19,926 bases of DNA from Prolixibacteraceae bacterium (GCA_009782655.1 WRIQ01000001.1:1-19926); one strand, 5' to 3'; positions 7,626-15,766 are shown, counted from the stretch's first letter. Numbers and translations are program-made. The notes: generated from the letters alone by a model not told the origin.

Positions 7626-7626
7626 G

Positions 7627-7657
7627 AAAAACTACAAGCTCAATGCTTGTAGTTTTT
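7627..7657. terminator. bidirectional intrinsic terminator between hydrolase and upp
   Basis: A perfect 13-base-pair stem (left arm 7627-7639, core ACTACAAGC; right arm 7645-7657, core GCTTGTAGT) encloses a five-base loop. It is flanked by an A-run on the left and a T-run on the right, so it can terminate both the rightward hydrolase operon and the leftward upp transcript. It abuts the upp stop codon at 7658. Confidence 0.9.
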
Positions 7658-8323
7658 TCATTTTTTGGAGTCGGTTTTCTCACCGTAGGCGAGGTCGCCG
7701 GCGTCGCCGAGCCCGGGCACGATGTAAGATTTGCTGTTCATGCTTCCGTCGACAGCTCCCAGCCAAAGCGTAACATTGTCGGCAACAATCTTTTTTTTAA
7801 CGTAATCAACGCCCTGTTGACTGCTGATGATGGATACCAAGTGGACATGTGAGGCGCTTCCTTTTTGCAGCAAAGCGTGATAGCCGATTTCCATTGACAT
7901 GCCCGACGCCAGCATTGGATCCGACAAAATCACCACTTTGCCGTCGAGCGGTGGCGACGACATATATTCAAATTCAATTTCGAAATGCTTCTTGTCAGTA
8001 TATTTCCGGTAGGCCGATATAAAAGCGTTTTCGGCTTTGTCGAAAATACGAAGCAGCCCCTGATGCATGGGAAGTCCGGCGCGGAGAATGGTGGCCAGCA
8101 CCGGCTGTTGCGCCAGCACCGGCGTTCTCGAAATGCCCAGCGGCGTTACAATATCGCTCTCGCGGTAAGAAAGCGTTTTGCTGATTTCGAAAGCAAACAA
8201 CTCGCCGATACGCTGCAGATTCTCCCTGAAACGGAAAGCGTCTTTCTGAATATTGATGTCGCGCAATTCCGCCAGATATTGATCGAGAATGGTATTTCTG
8301 TTACTTAATATATTGATTTTCAT
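7658..8323 (-). CDS. upp: uracil phosphoribosyltransferase
   Basis: The enzyme salvages uracil by joining it to PRPP to give UMP. The 221-residue length is normal. The PRPP-binding loop lies at about 129-145 (VVILSDPMLASGMSM). It keeps the DPMLA core but has Ser-Gly-Met where many relatives have Thr-Gly-Gly. The uracil-binding C-terminal segment YIVPGLGDAGDLAYGEK (200-216) is very well conserved, and LRAGLPM (80-86) matches the family's second PRPP-contacting loop. The ATG at 8323 is chosen because the protein aligns from MKINILS onward. It lies 67 bases after recG on the same strand and has its own candidate -7 element, and it ends against a perfect terminator. Confidence 0.95.
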   Translation of the reverse strand: MKINILSNRNTILDQYLAELRDINIQKDAFRFRENLQRIGELFAFEISKTLSYRESDIVTPLGISRTPVLAQQPVLATILRAGLPMHQGLLRIFDKAENAFISAYRKYTDKKHFEIEFEYMSSPPLDGKVVILSDPMLASGMSMEIGYHALLQKGSASHVHLVSIISSQQGVDYVKKKIVADNVTLWLGAVDGSMNSKSYIVPGLGDAGDLAYGEKTDSKK

Positions 8324-8356
8324 GATATAATAAAAATTAGTATTTCATAAACAGAA

Positions 8357-8364
8357 CAAAAATA
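8357..8364 (-). promoter_or_regulatory. candidate -7 element for upp
   Basis: Read on the minus strand this is TATTTTTG, an exact TAnnTTTG match, 33 bases before the upp ATG. No convincing -33 TTTG lies at the expected distance, so upp could also be read from the recG transcript. Confidence 0.4.
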
Positions 8365-8390
8365 GTGAAAATAGGACATAAACAGGCGTC

Positions 8391-10493
8391 TCAACTTATC
8401 ACGCTCCACTCAAACTCCGTTTTTTTGCCCTCCATCAACGATTTGCGTATGATGCGGTAGTCGTCGGTTTCGAGGCGCGGGTCTTCGTCGAGGACATCCT
8501 TGGCGCAGTTGCGCGCTATTTCCAAAATCTGGCCGTCTTTGGCGAGGTTTGTAATTTTCAGTTCGAAGCCAATTCCGCTTTGGCGAGTACCTTCGAGATC
8601 GCCGGGGCCGCGCAGTTTCATATCCATTTCGGCAATTTCGAAGCCATCGTTGGTGCGCACCATCGTTGATAGGCGCTTGCGGCTTTCTTCCGAAATTTTG
8701 TATGCCGACATCAGTATACAATAAGACTGCTCGGAGCCGCGACCCACGCGCCCGCGCAACTGGTGAAGCTGCGACAACCCGAAACGCTCGGCACTTTCGA
8801 TGATCATAACCGAAGCATTGGGAACGTCCACGCCCACTTCGATGACGGTGGTAGCCACCAGTATTCGCGTTTTCCCCTCTTTGAAAAGCTGCATCTGGAA
8901 ATCCTTTTCGCCGGGCTTCATTTTTCCGTGCACCATACCGATGGGCAGATCGGGGAAAACTTCGGAAATATGGCGAAAACCCTCTTCCAGATTTTTGAGG
9001 TCAATCTTTTCCGATTCGGTGATCATGGGAAAAACAATGTATGCCTGCCCTCCCTTTTCCAATTGCCCGTGGAGAAATTTATAAAGCGCCGGCCGTTTAT
9101 TTTCGAAAAAATGCAGTGTTTCGATGGGTTTTCTGCCGGGCGGCAGTTCGTCGATAACGGAAACGTCGAGGTCACCATAAACGGTCATGGCCAATGTACG
9201 GGGAATGGGCGTTGCGGTCATCACCAGTACATGTGGCGGTATCATGTCGTTTTTTTTCCACAACTGTGCACGTTGAGCTACGCCAAAACGGTGTTGCTCG
9301 TCGATGATTACCAATCCCAATTTGCTGAAATTCACTGCATCTTCAATCAGCGCGTGTGTGCCGATGAGAAGCTGCATTTCGCCATTCAGCAGTTGCTCGT
9401 GGATAACGGTGCGGTCGGCGGCTTTGGTGGAGCCGGTGAGCAAACCCGCGTTGAGGCTCATCCCTGCAATCATCTGTGAAATATTGTTATAGTGCTGCTG
9501 CGACAAAATTTCGGTGGGTGCCATGATGCAGGTCTGAAAACCATTGTCCATGGCGATGAGCGCCGACATGAGTGCAATTAATGTTTTCCCGCTTCCCACG
9601 TCGCCTTGCAACAGTCTGTTCATCTGAATGTTGCGGCCAAGGTCGCGCCTTATCTCGCGAAGAACTTTTTTTTGAGCCCCCGTAAGTGCAAAAGGCAGAT
9701 AATTGCGATAGAAAGTGTTGAAATTGTAGCCGACTTCTGCAAAAGGATAACCTTTGTATTTATCCTGACGGTTGTTTTTCAGGCCGAGGATTTTTATCTG
9801 GATAAAGAAAAGTTCTTCAAACTTCAGGCGAAATTCCGCATTTCTCAGTTCGTGCGGATTGTCGGGTTTGTGGATGGTTTGCAGGCTTTTTTCCAACGGC
9901 ATCAGCTTATACTGCGTAATAACTTTTGCAGGCAGCGTTTCTTCGATTTTACCCTGCATTTTTTCTGTCAGGGTTAATATTAATTTAAGAAGCGCTCTCG
10001 AATTCAGAAAGCTCTTTTTCATGCCTTCGGAGGTGATATAGTGGGCATGGAAAATTCCTGATTGCGAAAGGGTTATGTCGCCTTCGGCTTCGATTTCGGG
10101 ATGCACAATGTTGATGCGCCCACCAAACGCAGCAGGTTTTCCGAAGATGGTGTAGGTGACGTTGGTCTTCAGGTTCTCCTTTTGCCATTTAACGCCTTGA
10201 AACCAAATTAGTTCCAGTGAACCCGTTTCGTCGTGTAACTGCGCAGTGAGCCGCTGTTTGGCGCCGACGCCCACCACATTCATCGATGTGATTTTGCCCT
10301 TTACCTGAATATGCGGCATTTGCGGGTCGATTTCGCAGATTTTATAAAACTTCGTGCGATCGACGTATTTGTATGGGAAATAATACAATAAGTCGCCAAA
10401 GGTTTCAATCCGCAGTTCTTTTTTTAATAATTCTGCTTTTTTGGGGCCTACTCCCGGCAAAAACTTAATATCTTGGGCAAGAAATGATGGCAT
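8391..10493 (-). CDS. recG: ATP-dependent DNA helicase RecG
   Basis: RecG remodels stalled replication forks and branched DNA. From the ATG at 10493 the protein has 700 residues, normal for the family. The N-terminal part opens LAQDIKFLPGVGPKKAELLKKE, a helix-hairpin-helix-like start, and leads into the wedge/OB domain. The helicase core shows Walker A GDVGSGKT (about 297-304), the DEQH box (398-401), TATPIPRT, and the late motifs TTVIEVGVDVPNASVM and QLRGRVGRG. An in-frame ATG at 10568 would add 25 residues. I reject it because those residues look unlike RecG and would overlap the divergent gene starting at 10527. A -7 element lies only 6 bases before the chosen ATG, which suggests a leaderless or nearly leaderless message. 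Confidence 0.96.
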   Translation of the reverse strand: MPSFLAQDIKFLPGVGPKKAELLKKELRIETFGDLLYYFPYKYVDRTKFYKICEIDPQMPHIQVKGKITSMNVVGVGAKQRLTAQLHDETGSLELIWFQGVKWQKENLKTNVTYTIFGKPAAFGGRINIVHPEIEAEGDITLSQSGIFHAHYITSEGMKKSFLNSRALLKLILTLTEKMQGKIEETLPAKVITQYKLMPLEKSLQTIHKPDNPHELRNAEFRLKFEELFFIQIKILGLKNNRQDKYKGYPFAEVGYNFNTFYRNYLPFALTGAQKKVLREIRRDLGRNIQMNRLLQGDVGSGKTLIALMSALIAMDNGFQTCIMAPTEILSQQHYNNISQMIAGMSLNAGLLTGSTKAADRTVIHEQLLNGEMQLLIGTHALIEDAVNFSKLGLVIIDEQHRFGVAQRAQLWKKNDMIPPHVLVMTATPIPRTLAMTVYGDLDVSVIDELPPGRKPIETLHFFENKRPALYKFLHGQLEKGGQAYIVFPMITESEKIDLKNLEEGFRHISEVFPDLPIGMVHGKMKPGEKDFQMQLFKEGKTRILVATTVIEVGVDVPNASVMIIESAERFGLSQLHQLRGRVGRGSEQSYCILMSAYKISEESRKRLSTMVRTNDGFEIAEMDMKLRGPGDLEGTRQSGIGFELKITNLAKDGQILEIARNCAKDVLDEDPRLETDDYRIIRKSLMEGKKTEFEWSVIS

Positions 10494-10499
10494 GATTTG

Positions 10500-10507
10500 C
10501 AAAGATA
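10500..10507 (-). promoter_or_regulatory. candidate -7 element directly before recG
   Basis: Read on the minus strand this is TATCTTTG, an exact TAnnTTTG match, and only 6 bases separate it from the recG ATG. Transcription would start at or within a few bases of the start codon. No good -33 word is seen at 19-21 bases, where the divergent gene's start codon lies instead. Confidence 0.4.
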
Positions 10508-10526
10508 AAAAACCGACAGAAATTTT

Positions 10527-11057
10527 ATGGCATATATAAAAAGTAATCGCAAAGGAAAAGGTATCCATTCGCCTTTTGCTTTCAAAATGGTTACTGAAAT
10601 TCTTTTTCCGAAGGAGAAAAAAGACATTGTGGAATCGTATGTAAATGGGTGCCTTCCAAAGGAATATAGAACTTTGTTGATACTCGTCGGCAGAATCGCC
10701 ATTTCGCTGGGTTTCGAAGAAATTATGGTTCAGGGCGACGAATCAGGAGAAATTATTAATAATCTTATACGTTTGGATATGCTAAACCTGCTTTGCAACA
10801 AAGCGCCGGTTTTCGGGAAAATATTGTATGTGTGGTGGTCGGTTCCCGGAAACGAAGAGGAATTGTACGATGCCGTCGGCGATGCAATTTTCATATTGGC
10901 AAATATTAATGGCGATGAAATGCGCGATTTTTTCAACAGGTTAAAAGAAGTCGACAATGTATCGCAAACTTTTGAGTTGAAGACACATGGCATTGTTGTT
11001 TTTGGCTGCGGGCTTCAAAAAGAAGATTATATAATAAAAGGGCGCAAATCCTATTGA
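10527..11057 (+). CDS. shortened relative of a Bacteroidota methyltransferase-like family
   Basis: The 176-residue product begins MAYIKSNRKGKGIHSPFAFK and ends TFELKTHGIVVFGCGLQKEDYIIK. These two ends resemble a class I SAM-dependent methyltransferase family I recall from Bacteroidota (an N-terminal HSPF motif, a C-terminal GIVFF...QK.HFVI motif, around 240 residues). The middle of such enzymes carries a glycine-rich SAM-binding loop (ELGTGxGxST). Here the matching place is roughly residues 48-72 (LLILVGRIAISLGFEEIMVQGD), and no such loop is seen. The segment after it (ILYVWWSVPGNEEELYDAVGDAIFILANI) could still be the Rossmann-like half. It is divergent from recG, with the two start codons 33 bases apart. 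The protein is probably not a working methyltransferase; the family match is a memory-based inference. Confidence 0.6.
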   Translation: MAYIKSNRKGKGIHSPFAFKMVTEILFPKEKKDIVESYVNGCLPKEYRTLLILVGRIAISLGFEEIMVQGDESGEIINNLIRLDMLNLLCNKAPVFGKILYVWWSVPGNEEELYDAVGDAIFILANINGDEMRDFFNRLKEVDNVSQTFELKTHGIVVFGCGLQKEDYIIKGRKSY

Positions 11058-11246
11058 AGTTCTTCATAAATTTTTGGGACAGTGAAATAAAAGGGACAAA
11101 AAGGAGTTAAATGATGTGAGAATTGACCTTCGCAAATCGGCAATTTTTCGACAGGGAAAGTTCCACCGAGCGGGTTTTATAATTCATCAGGTATTTAGAT
11201 TTTATTTGGTTAATCCGCTAAATCAGAGTTAAATAATTTATAAACT

Positions 11247-11801
11247 ATGAGTGCAAAAATATACACAAAAACCGGCGATAAAGGCGAAACCGGCTTGGTT
11301 GGCGGAAATCGCATTTTGAAAAGCGACATTCGGCTCGACGCATACGGAACTGTGGATGAGCTGAATGCGCACATCGGGCTGTTGATGAACATGAACGCCG
11401 ATGATTCCGTAAATCAACTGCTTCTGAAAGTGCAGAATGCGCTTTTTGTGGTGGGTTCAAAACTGGCGTCGGACGAAAAGGGAAAAGTTTATACCGCCAA
11501 ACTGGTGTTTTCGCAGAAAGACATCGACACGCTCGAAGAAGCTATTGATGCTTACGACAGGGAATTACCGCCGTTGAAAAACTTTGTGCTTCCCGGCGGT
11601 TCGGCACTTGTGAGTCAGTGCCACGTTGCACGCGCTGTTTGCCGACGCGCCGAAAGGAGTGTTGTGCGGTTAAACGAAACCGCGGATGTGGAGCCGCTCA
11701 TCATACAATATTTGAACAGATTGTCGGATTATTTGTTTGTATTATCTCGAAAATTAGCTAAAAATCAAGGAATTGAAGAAATATATTGGTTCCCCGTATA
11801 A
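11247..11801 (+). CDS. PduO-type ATP:cob(I)alamin adenosyltransferase
   Basis: The enzyme transfers the adenosyl group of ATP to reduced cobalamin, giving coenzyme B12 for radical enzymes such as methylmalonyl-CoA mutase. The 184-residue length is typical of the trimeric PduO/MMAB class. The ATP-binding N-terminal TGDKGETGL (9-17) is intact, followed by RLDAYGTVDELN (29-40). The C-terminal helices carry FVLPGGSA (113-120), ARAVCRRAER (128-137) and YLNRLSDYLFVLSRKLA (155-171), which line the active site. It lies between the methyltransferase-like gene and a DUF2795 gene, all on the plus strand. No B12 riboswitch core is visible in the 189 bases upstream. The assignment is secure; whether the cell uses it for salvage or full synthesis is not shown here. 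Confidence 0.94.
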   Translation: MSAKIYTKTGDKGETGLVGGNRILKSDIRLDAYGTVDELNAHIGLLMNMNADDSVNQLLLKVQNALFVVGSKLASDEKGKVYTAKLVFSQKDIDTLEEAIDAYDRELPPLKNFVLPGGSALVSQCHVARAVCRRAERSVVRLNETADVEPLIIQYLNRLSDYLFVLSRKLAKNQGIEEIYWFPV

Positions 11802-11892
11802 AAACACGGGAATTATGCTTAGAAGTAATTTTTTTTCTATATTCGTGAGTTTTTTTAAAATAAGGCGTAACCGCCGCTTAATTTTCTGAACT

Positions 11893-12114
11893 ATGTATTG
11901 GACACTTGAATTAGCATCGAAACTTGAAGACGCCCCTTGGCCGGCAACGAAAGATGAGTTGATCGACTATGCCATTCGTTCGGGCGCGCCGCTGGAAGTA
12001 ATTGAAAATCTTCAGGAAATTGAAGACGAAGGTGAAGTGTATGAAAGCATTGAAGAAATTTGGCCGGATTATCCCAGCAAAGACGATTTTTTCTTTGATG
12101 AAGACGAGTATTAA
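11893..12114 (+). CDS. DUF2795-type small acidic protein
   Basis: The 73-residue product reads MYWTLELASKLEDAPWPATK and continues with DELIDYAIRSGAPLEVIENLQEIEDEGE, a pattern I recognise from a highly conserved small protein of Bacteroidota carrying DUF2795. It is strongly acidic, especially the tail (DDFFFDEDEY), and has no membrane segment. The opening WPATKxELIxYA segment probably forms a compact helical unit; the function is unknown. A weak -7-like word (TATATTCG, 11842-11849) lies about 43 bases upstream. The spacing of 91 bases after the adenosyltransferase and the long-stem terminator behind it suggest it may be transcribed alone or at the end of that unit. Confidence 0.9.
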   Translation: MYWTLELASKLEDAPWPATKDELIDYAIRSGAPLEVIENLQEIEDEGEVYESIEEIWPDYPSKDDFFFDEDEY

Positions 12115-12179
12115 TTTCTTTATAGCTGAAAATGCGAAGTCAATAATTTGTCAAGCTGTTAATTAACAGTGAAATAATT

Positions 12180-12238
12180 CGGGTTTGTCGAAATATTGTA
12201 TTCAGAAGGATATTTATTCGACGAATCCGGTTTTTTTT
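12180..12238 (+). terminator. long-stem terminator after the DUF2795 gene
   Basis: CGGGTTTGTCGAA (12180-12192) pairs with TTCGACGAATCCG (12217-12229) over 13 positions with two G-T wobbles, and eight T follow (12231-12238). The loop is large (24 bases) and has a possible inner ATAT/ATAT pairing. The stem and T-run fit an intrinsic terminator. Confidence 0.65.
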
Positions 12239-12249
12239 GAAAAATATTG

Positions 12250-12518
12250 ATGCATCTAAAATATTATATTGGGAATAAGCAAATTAAATTAACCCTTTTG
12301 TCCTATGAGAAAACTAAGGGAAGCGGCAACCGCATTAAAAAATACAAATTGGAGTATTTTCACAATAATACGTGGCATCCTTTTTTTTCAGGCGCAAACA
12401 GCAATGTGATAAAAATTCACCGCTTCGATGCAGTTTGGGCGACAAAATGAAAATCACTGTCGAAGAGTTTGATTCGCCGCCGGACATCGCAGAATTTGGA
12501 GTGTATAACGAACGATAG
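12250..12518 (+). pseudogene. frameshifted C-terminal fragment of a discoidin-like domain, as in GH29 alpha-L-fucosidases
   Basis: Two overlapping frames together give one continuous domain-like tail. Frame one runs from the ATG at 12250 to the TGA at 12448 and reads GSGNRIKKYKLEYFHNNTWHPFFSG and VIKIHRFDAVWATK. Frame two continues from about 12447 to the TAG at 12516-12518 and reads MKITVEEFDSPPDIAEFGVYN. The order (ligand-type strand, RIxRF, KxRxTI, P.IAEFGVY) is that of the C-terminal beta-sandwich of alpha-L-fucosidases and related F5/8 type C modules. Adding one A to the AAAA run at 12444-12447 would restore a single frame. The catalytic domain is missing upstream, where a terminator lies at once. 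It therefore looks like a decayed remnant, although a sequencing error could explain the frameshift. Confidence 0.55.
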
Positions 12519-12526
12519 AAATAGTT

Positions 12527-13675
12527 TCACCGGAAAACGTCGCAGGCGATAAGGAAGTTTTCTACCGGTTTGGCATACATGGTGGTAAACCGCTGTGCCA
12601 CTTCATCGGGGCTAAATCCTACCTGAAGCTGCGCGCCAGCAATCATATTCTTAAATTCCGCAACGTCGGCGGATGAGTAGCAGTCTGAAAATTCGCCGGT
12701 TCCGTTCTGCATTTCGTAAGCTACATAGTTACAGGGCCACAATCGGCAATATTGGTGAATCCTGTGGTCAATTCGTGTTGCCAGCTCATCGATGAAAGCA
12801 TTGACGGTGAGATTGTTATTCCCCTTAAGGAAACTTTGCAGAATGGGTTTCCCGAACGAAAAATGCACCTTTCCCTTTTGGTCGAAAATTCCTTTGGCCA
12901 TGCTTGTAAGGTCGTCCATGGTAGTTTTCTGGTAGCCCTCGCGCTCTTTTTTTATCAGTTCTTCCACTTTTTCGACCCCACAGGGTTCAATCTCATAAGA
13001 GATAGACAATGGTATGATTTTCAGTTCGCCGAATCCTTCTGCTAAACTTTTTATATTGCTCTTGTTGAGCATTTTGAGCATTGATTTCTGGGTTTTGTCG
13101 TCGCCGTTTTTTGTGCGTCCTTCGCGTTGGGCAATCCACACCGATTGGTTATCCTGTGTAATGGAGCGGCGTATGTATGCCGACATTTTCATCGACGATT
13201 CGAGCAGTTCCCGTGCCGAGATTCCGCGCCGCACCACAAAAGCCTGATTCAGTTTCACAAATTTGGTAATCCAGTCGTAGATGAGCAGGTTGTCACCAAT
13301 AGCAATCTGCGTGGTGTTCATTTCGTTTGAGAGAATGATATAATTCAGAAAAGCGGCGTCAAGAATGATGTCGCGGTGGTTCGAAACGAACAGGTAGGCG
13401 CTGGTTTTGTCCAAGTTTTCGAGGCCGCTGCATTCAAGCCCCTGAGTTGTTTTGCTAATTATAATATCCAGAACGCTTTTTATGAAAGTCGATTGAAGTT
13501 CTTTCCGTGTTTCAATTTGCCCCAACTTCTTTTTCTCTTCTTGTGCAACCTTCAGGTCTTTGAATATATAACTCAAAACTCTGTCAACTTCCGGATCTTG
13601 CAGCAACTCTTTCAACTTCTGCTCAAACTCTTCATCATTATAGGGACGAATATCGTCAAATTCTTTCAACGCCAT
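12527..13675 (-). CDS. PlsC/PlsB-like glycerolipid acyltransferase
   Basis: The 382-residue protein resembles acyltransferases that esterify glycerol phosphate or lysophosphatidate in membrane lipid synthesis. Motif I is SNHRDIILD (98-106), the catalytic His being H100. The spacing to Asp106 is five residues rather than the usual four, though Asp102 is also close. Motif II is AFVVRRG (145-151), motif III is REGRTKNG (184-191), equivalent to FPEGTRS, and motif IV is IIPLSISYE (220-228). The first 80 residues (charged, helical) and the C-terminal 100 residues (CRLWPCNYVAYEM) lie outside the core and suggest a distinct subfamily. There is no clear transmembrane helix. It lies 42 bases after the barrel gene on the same strand, with a possible -7 site in the gap. 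Confidence 0.85.
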   Translation of the reverse strand: MALKEFDDIRPYNDEEFEQKLKELLQDPEVDRVLSYIFKDLKVAQEEKKKLGQIETRKELQSTFIKSVLDIIISKTTQGLECSGLENLDKTSAYLFVSNHRDIILDAAFLNYIILSNEMNTTQIAIGDNLLIYDWITKFVKLNQAFVVRRGISARELLESSMKMSAYIRRSITQDNQSVWIAQREGRTKNGDDKTQKSMLKMLNKSNIKSLAEGFGELKIIPLSISYEIEPCGVEKVEELIKKEREGYQKTTMDDLTSMAKGIFDQKGKVHFSFGKPILQSFLKGNNNLTVNAFIDELATRIDHRIHQYCRLWPCNYVAYEMQNGTGEFSDCYSSADVAEFKNMIAGAQLQVGFSPDEVAQRFTTMYAKPVENFLIACDVFR

Positions 13676-13696
13676 GGCACTTATGTTTTACAGGTA

Positions 13697-13704
13697 CAAA
13701 CGTA
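13697..13704 (-). promoter_or_regulatory. candidate -7 element for the acyltransferase gene
   Basis: On the minus strand this reads TACGTTTG, an exact TAnnTTTG match, 21 bases before the ATG at 13675. No good -33 word is found at 19-21 bases, so the gene may also be read through from the barrel gene. Confidence 0.35.
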
Positions 13705-13717
13705 ACAAAATAACAAA

Positions 13718-15766
13718 TTAAAACTTGTAACGCAATTGAACTTTAATGTCGGTTTTTTTATTTCCTTCTATGAGCGAGTAACCCGAACTGATGCTATTCC
13801 GGTCAAAATAAGAGGTATTGGCCATTTTCAGCCAGACGTCAATTCTTTTCGAAATGCTGAATTTCAGGTTCAGGTATGTGCGAATTCCCTCGCCGTAGAA
13901 CGAAAGCGTCGAGAAATTGTATAACAAATCGTTTTCGTAGATATAAATTCGCGAATTGTAGCTGTTGGTTCTAAACCAAGAAAAGCGGAACGATGCATTG
14001 AAGGGCAGGCGTTGCGGACTCCATACAAAATCTTGATAAACAGCGAGTCCGCTCTCTTTTTCGAGATAGTCGTACCACACCGATTCGATGCGTGCTTTCA
14101 GCGAAAAGCTCTCGTGAATTTGATATTTTGCATGAAAACGCAAGTTGGTACGTTTTTCCGCTTTGTCGAAATAGAGGTGTTCATCCTTGGTTTTGCTTTC
14201 TTTTATCTTGGTTTTCAGCCTAATATATCCCGATAGTTTACGCGTCGGCCTGAAGTCGGTTTGAAACAGGAAATCGTGGCCTGCCGAGGGGCCGATGGTG
14301 GCGTAATTGAGCCACGGCGACCGGAACCAGTCGGTATATGCCGAGATTGATATTTTGGGAATAGGAAGAATCTTGAATCCGGCATAAAATCCGGTTTCGT
14401 TGATGGTATTGCCGCCTTCGCCGAAACCGTTGCCCCACGTGGTGTGATAATCTTTTTCGTAATGGCGGAACAGCAGCGACAGGTAAAGCTGGTCGTGAAG
14501 TCGCGTGTCGACTCCCTGCAACAGCGCAACCCCTCCAGATCGCGAAACGGCAGCCTCGCCGTAAAACTGCCAACTCCCGCTGATAAAGCGATAATCAAGG
14601 CTGACGTTGTAGTTTTGCCGCCCCGAAAAAAGAAAAGTCTGATAGAGCTGCCCGCTTCGGATGAAAGGATATTGGAAATGCTCGTACAGAAAGTTGGCGC
14701 CCACTTTCAGTTTGTCCAACGAATAATTGAAGATACCGCCTGCAACCGAGTGTCTGACGCTGTTTTTATCTTCAATTTCAGAAAGCGTCCTGTGATAACC
14801 CGACGTTTGCAAACTGCTGAAAGTGATTCTCTCTTCGGTTTCGACAATGTTTCCATCCGATTTTTTCCTTGACCCAAAAAGGTGAAGGCGCGCATTGTCT
14901 GTTTGCAAAGTTGTTGCTATGCCGCGGAAGAAGAAATTCTCATCGGCCGATGTGTATGGCCTTATTTGTCCTGTTCCCTTTGAAACCGACAGCGTCTCGG
15001 CCGATTTCCTCATAGCGAATCCCTGCCATAAAACCAATCCCTGTCCGGCGCGCACCGAAAAATCACCGACGATTACCTGAGGAATCCTGTGGTTTATTCG
15101 CAGTTTCAGATGCGCCGAATAAAAGTCGAACCCCCATTTATTGCTGCCTTTGAAAAATTCTTCTCCCGGGTCGCGGTCGCCGGTGATTCCCGCTTGAAAA
15201 CGGTCGCTTTGCTGAACCCCATAGCGGACGTAAATTTTGGTCGGGCCGCCCTGGTATGCCGCCGCTTTTTCATCGGTGGAAATATATCCCGCTTGTCGGG
15301 GAATGCTTTGCCACCCTTTTGCCAAAAGTTGATGTCGCGGCTGGGCTTTGTATGCGGGACGCTCTTCGCTGCTGCTCGCGGCAGAATCGCCGACGACGAC
15401 AAAACAGGCGATTTTTTCCGCTAACTCGCGTTCCACGCCAGCTACCGAAGTCAATTCGAAGAAAGAGAAAAATGCGCCGGTTTTTCGCCGATATTCTATA
15501 ATGTTATCCGCAACCAGTTCATTCAGAAAAGGTATACGGAGCAAATCTTCCTTTGAGGCGGCATTCAGATTCAGCGGATTTTCAAACAAAATCTGTAGCT
15601 CTTCGAGCCACGATGCGATGTCGTCGCCCTCTTCCTGTTCGTCGATTAGGGTTTCGATGAAATCGTCGAAAGAGAGGAAACTGCAATGCGGTTCTTGAGC
15701 GTCGGCCCAAGCTGCCGACAGCGTCATCATCAATGCCAGAATGCAATATCTCACCCGTCGTTTCAT
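13718..15766 (-). CDS. helix-hairpin-helix domain plus outer-membrane beta-barrel protein
   Basis: From the ATG at 15766 this is a 682-residue protein with a clear signal sequence (MKRRVRYCILALMMTLSAAW, cleavage near ADAQ). An acidic segment follows, then a helix-hairpin-helix pair at about 64-125 (LNLNAASKEDLLRIP, TGAFFSFFELTSVAGV), as in the DNA-binding ComEA proteins of competence systems. Residues about 175-682 are alternating strands rich in aromatic residues and end VQLRYKF, a terminal Phe typical of outer-membrane barrels. An upstream in-frame ATG at 16015 is rejected because it would lie inside the upstream gene and its added residues are not signal-like. The start codon overlaps the upstream stop (ATGA), so the two genes are translationally coupled. 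Function unknown; DNA handling is an inference from the HhH motif. Confidence 0.8.
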   Translation of the reverse strand: MKRRVRYCILALMMTLSAAWADAQEPHCSFLSFDDFIETLIDEQEEGDDIASWLEELQILFENPLNLNAASKEDLLRIPFLNELVADNIIEYRRKTGAFFSFFELTSVAGVERELAEKIACFVVVGDSAASSSEERPAYKAQPRHQLLAKGWQSIPRQAGYISTDEKAAAYQGGPTKIYVRYGVQQSDRFQAGITGDRDPGEEFFKGSNKWGFDFYSAHLKLRINHRIPQVIVGDFSVRAGQGLVLWQGFAMRKSAETLSVSKGTGQIRPYTSADENFFFRGIATTLQTDNARLHLFGSRKKSDGNIVETEERITFSSLQTSGYHRTLSEIEDKNSVRHSVAGGIFNYSLDKLKVGANFLYEHFQYPFIRSGQLYQTFLFSGRQNYNVSLDYRFISGSWQFYGEAAVSRSGGVALLQGVDTRLHDQLYLSLLFRHYEKDYHTTWGNGFGEGGNTINETGFYAGFKILPIPKISISAYTDWFRSPWLNYATIGPSAGHDFLFQTDFRPTRKLSGYIRLKTKIKESKTKDEHLYFDKAEKRTNLRFHAKYQIHESFSLKARIESVWYDYLEKESGLAVYQDFVWSPQRLPFNASFRFSWFRTNSYNSRIYIYENDLLYNFSTLSFYGEGIRTYLNLKFSISKRIDVWLKMANTSYFDRNSISSGYSLIEGNKKTDIKVQLRYKF

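Noticed and set aside
10494..10568. Upstream in-frame ATG for recG at 10568
   Set aside because: The extra 25 residues do not look like RecG and would overlap the start of the divergent gene; the protein aligns from MPSFLAQ.
11058..11246. Possible B12 riboswitch upstream of the cobalamin adenosyltransferase
   Set aside because: The gap is long enough, but I find no B12 box (GCCACTG-like core) or supporting stems in it.
11787..11850. Terminator after the adenosyltransferase gene
   Set aside because: CCCGT/ACGGG near the stop codon is only five pairs, and the T-run lies about 20 bases further on, so I could not support it.
12444..12450. Programmed -1 frameshift in the discoidin-like fragment
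   Set aside because: The A-run followed by TGA is not a canonical slippery heptamer, no downstream structure was found, and the catalytic domain is missing anyway, so decay is a simpler explanation.
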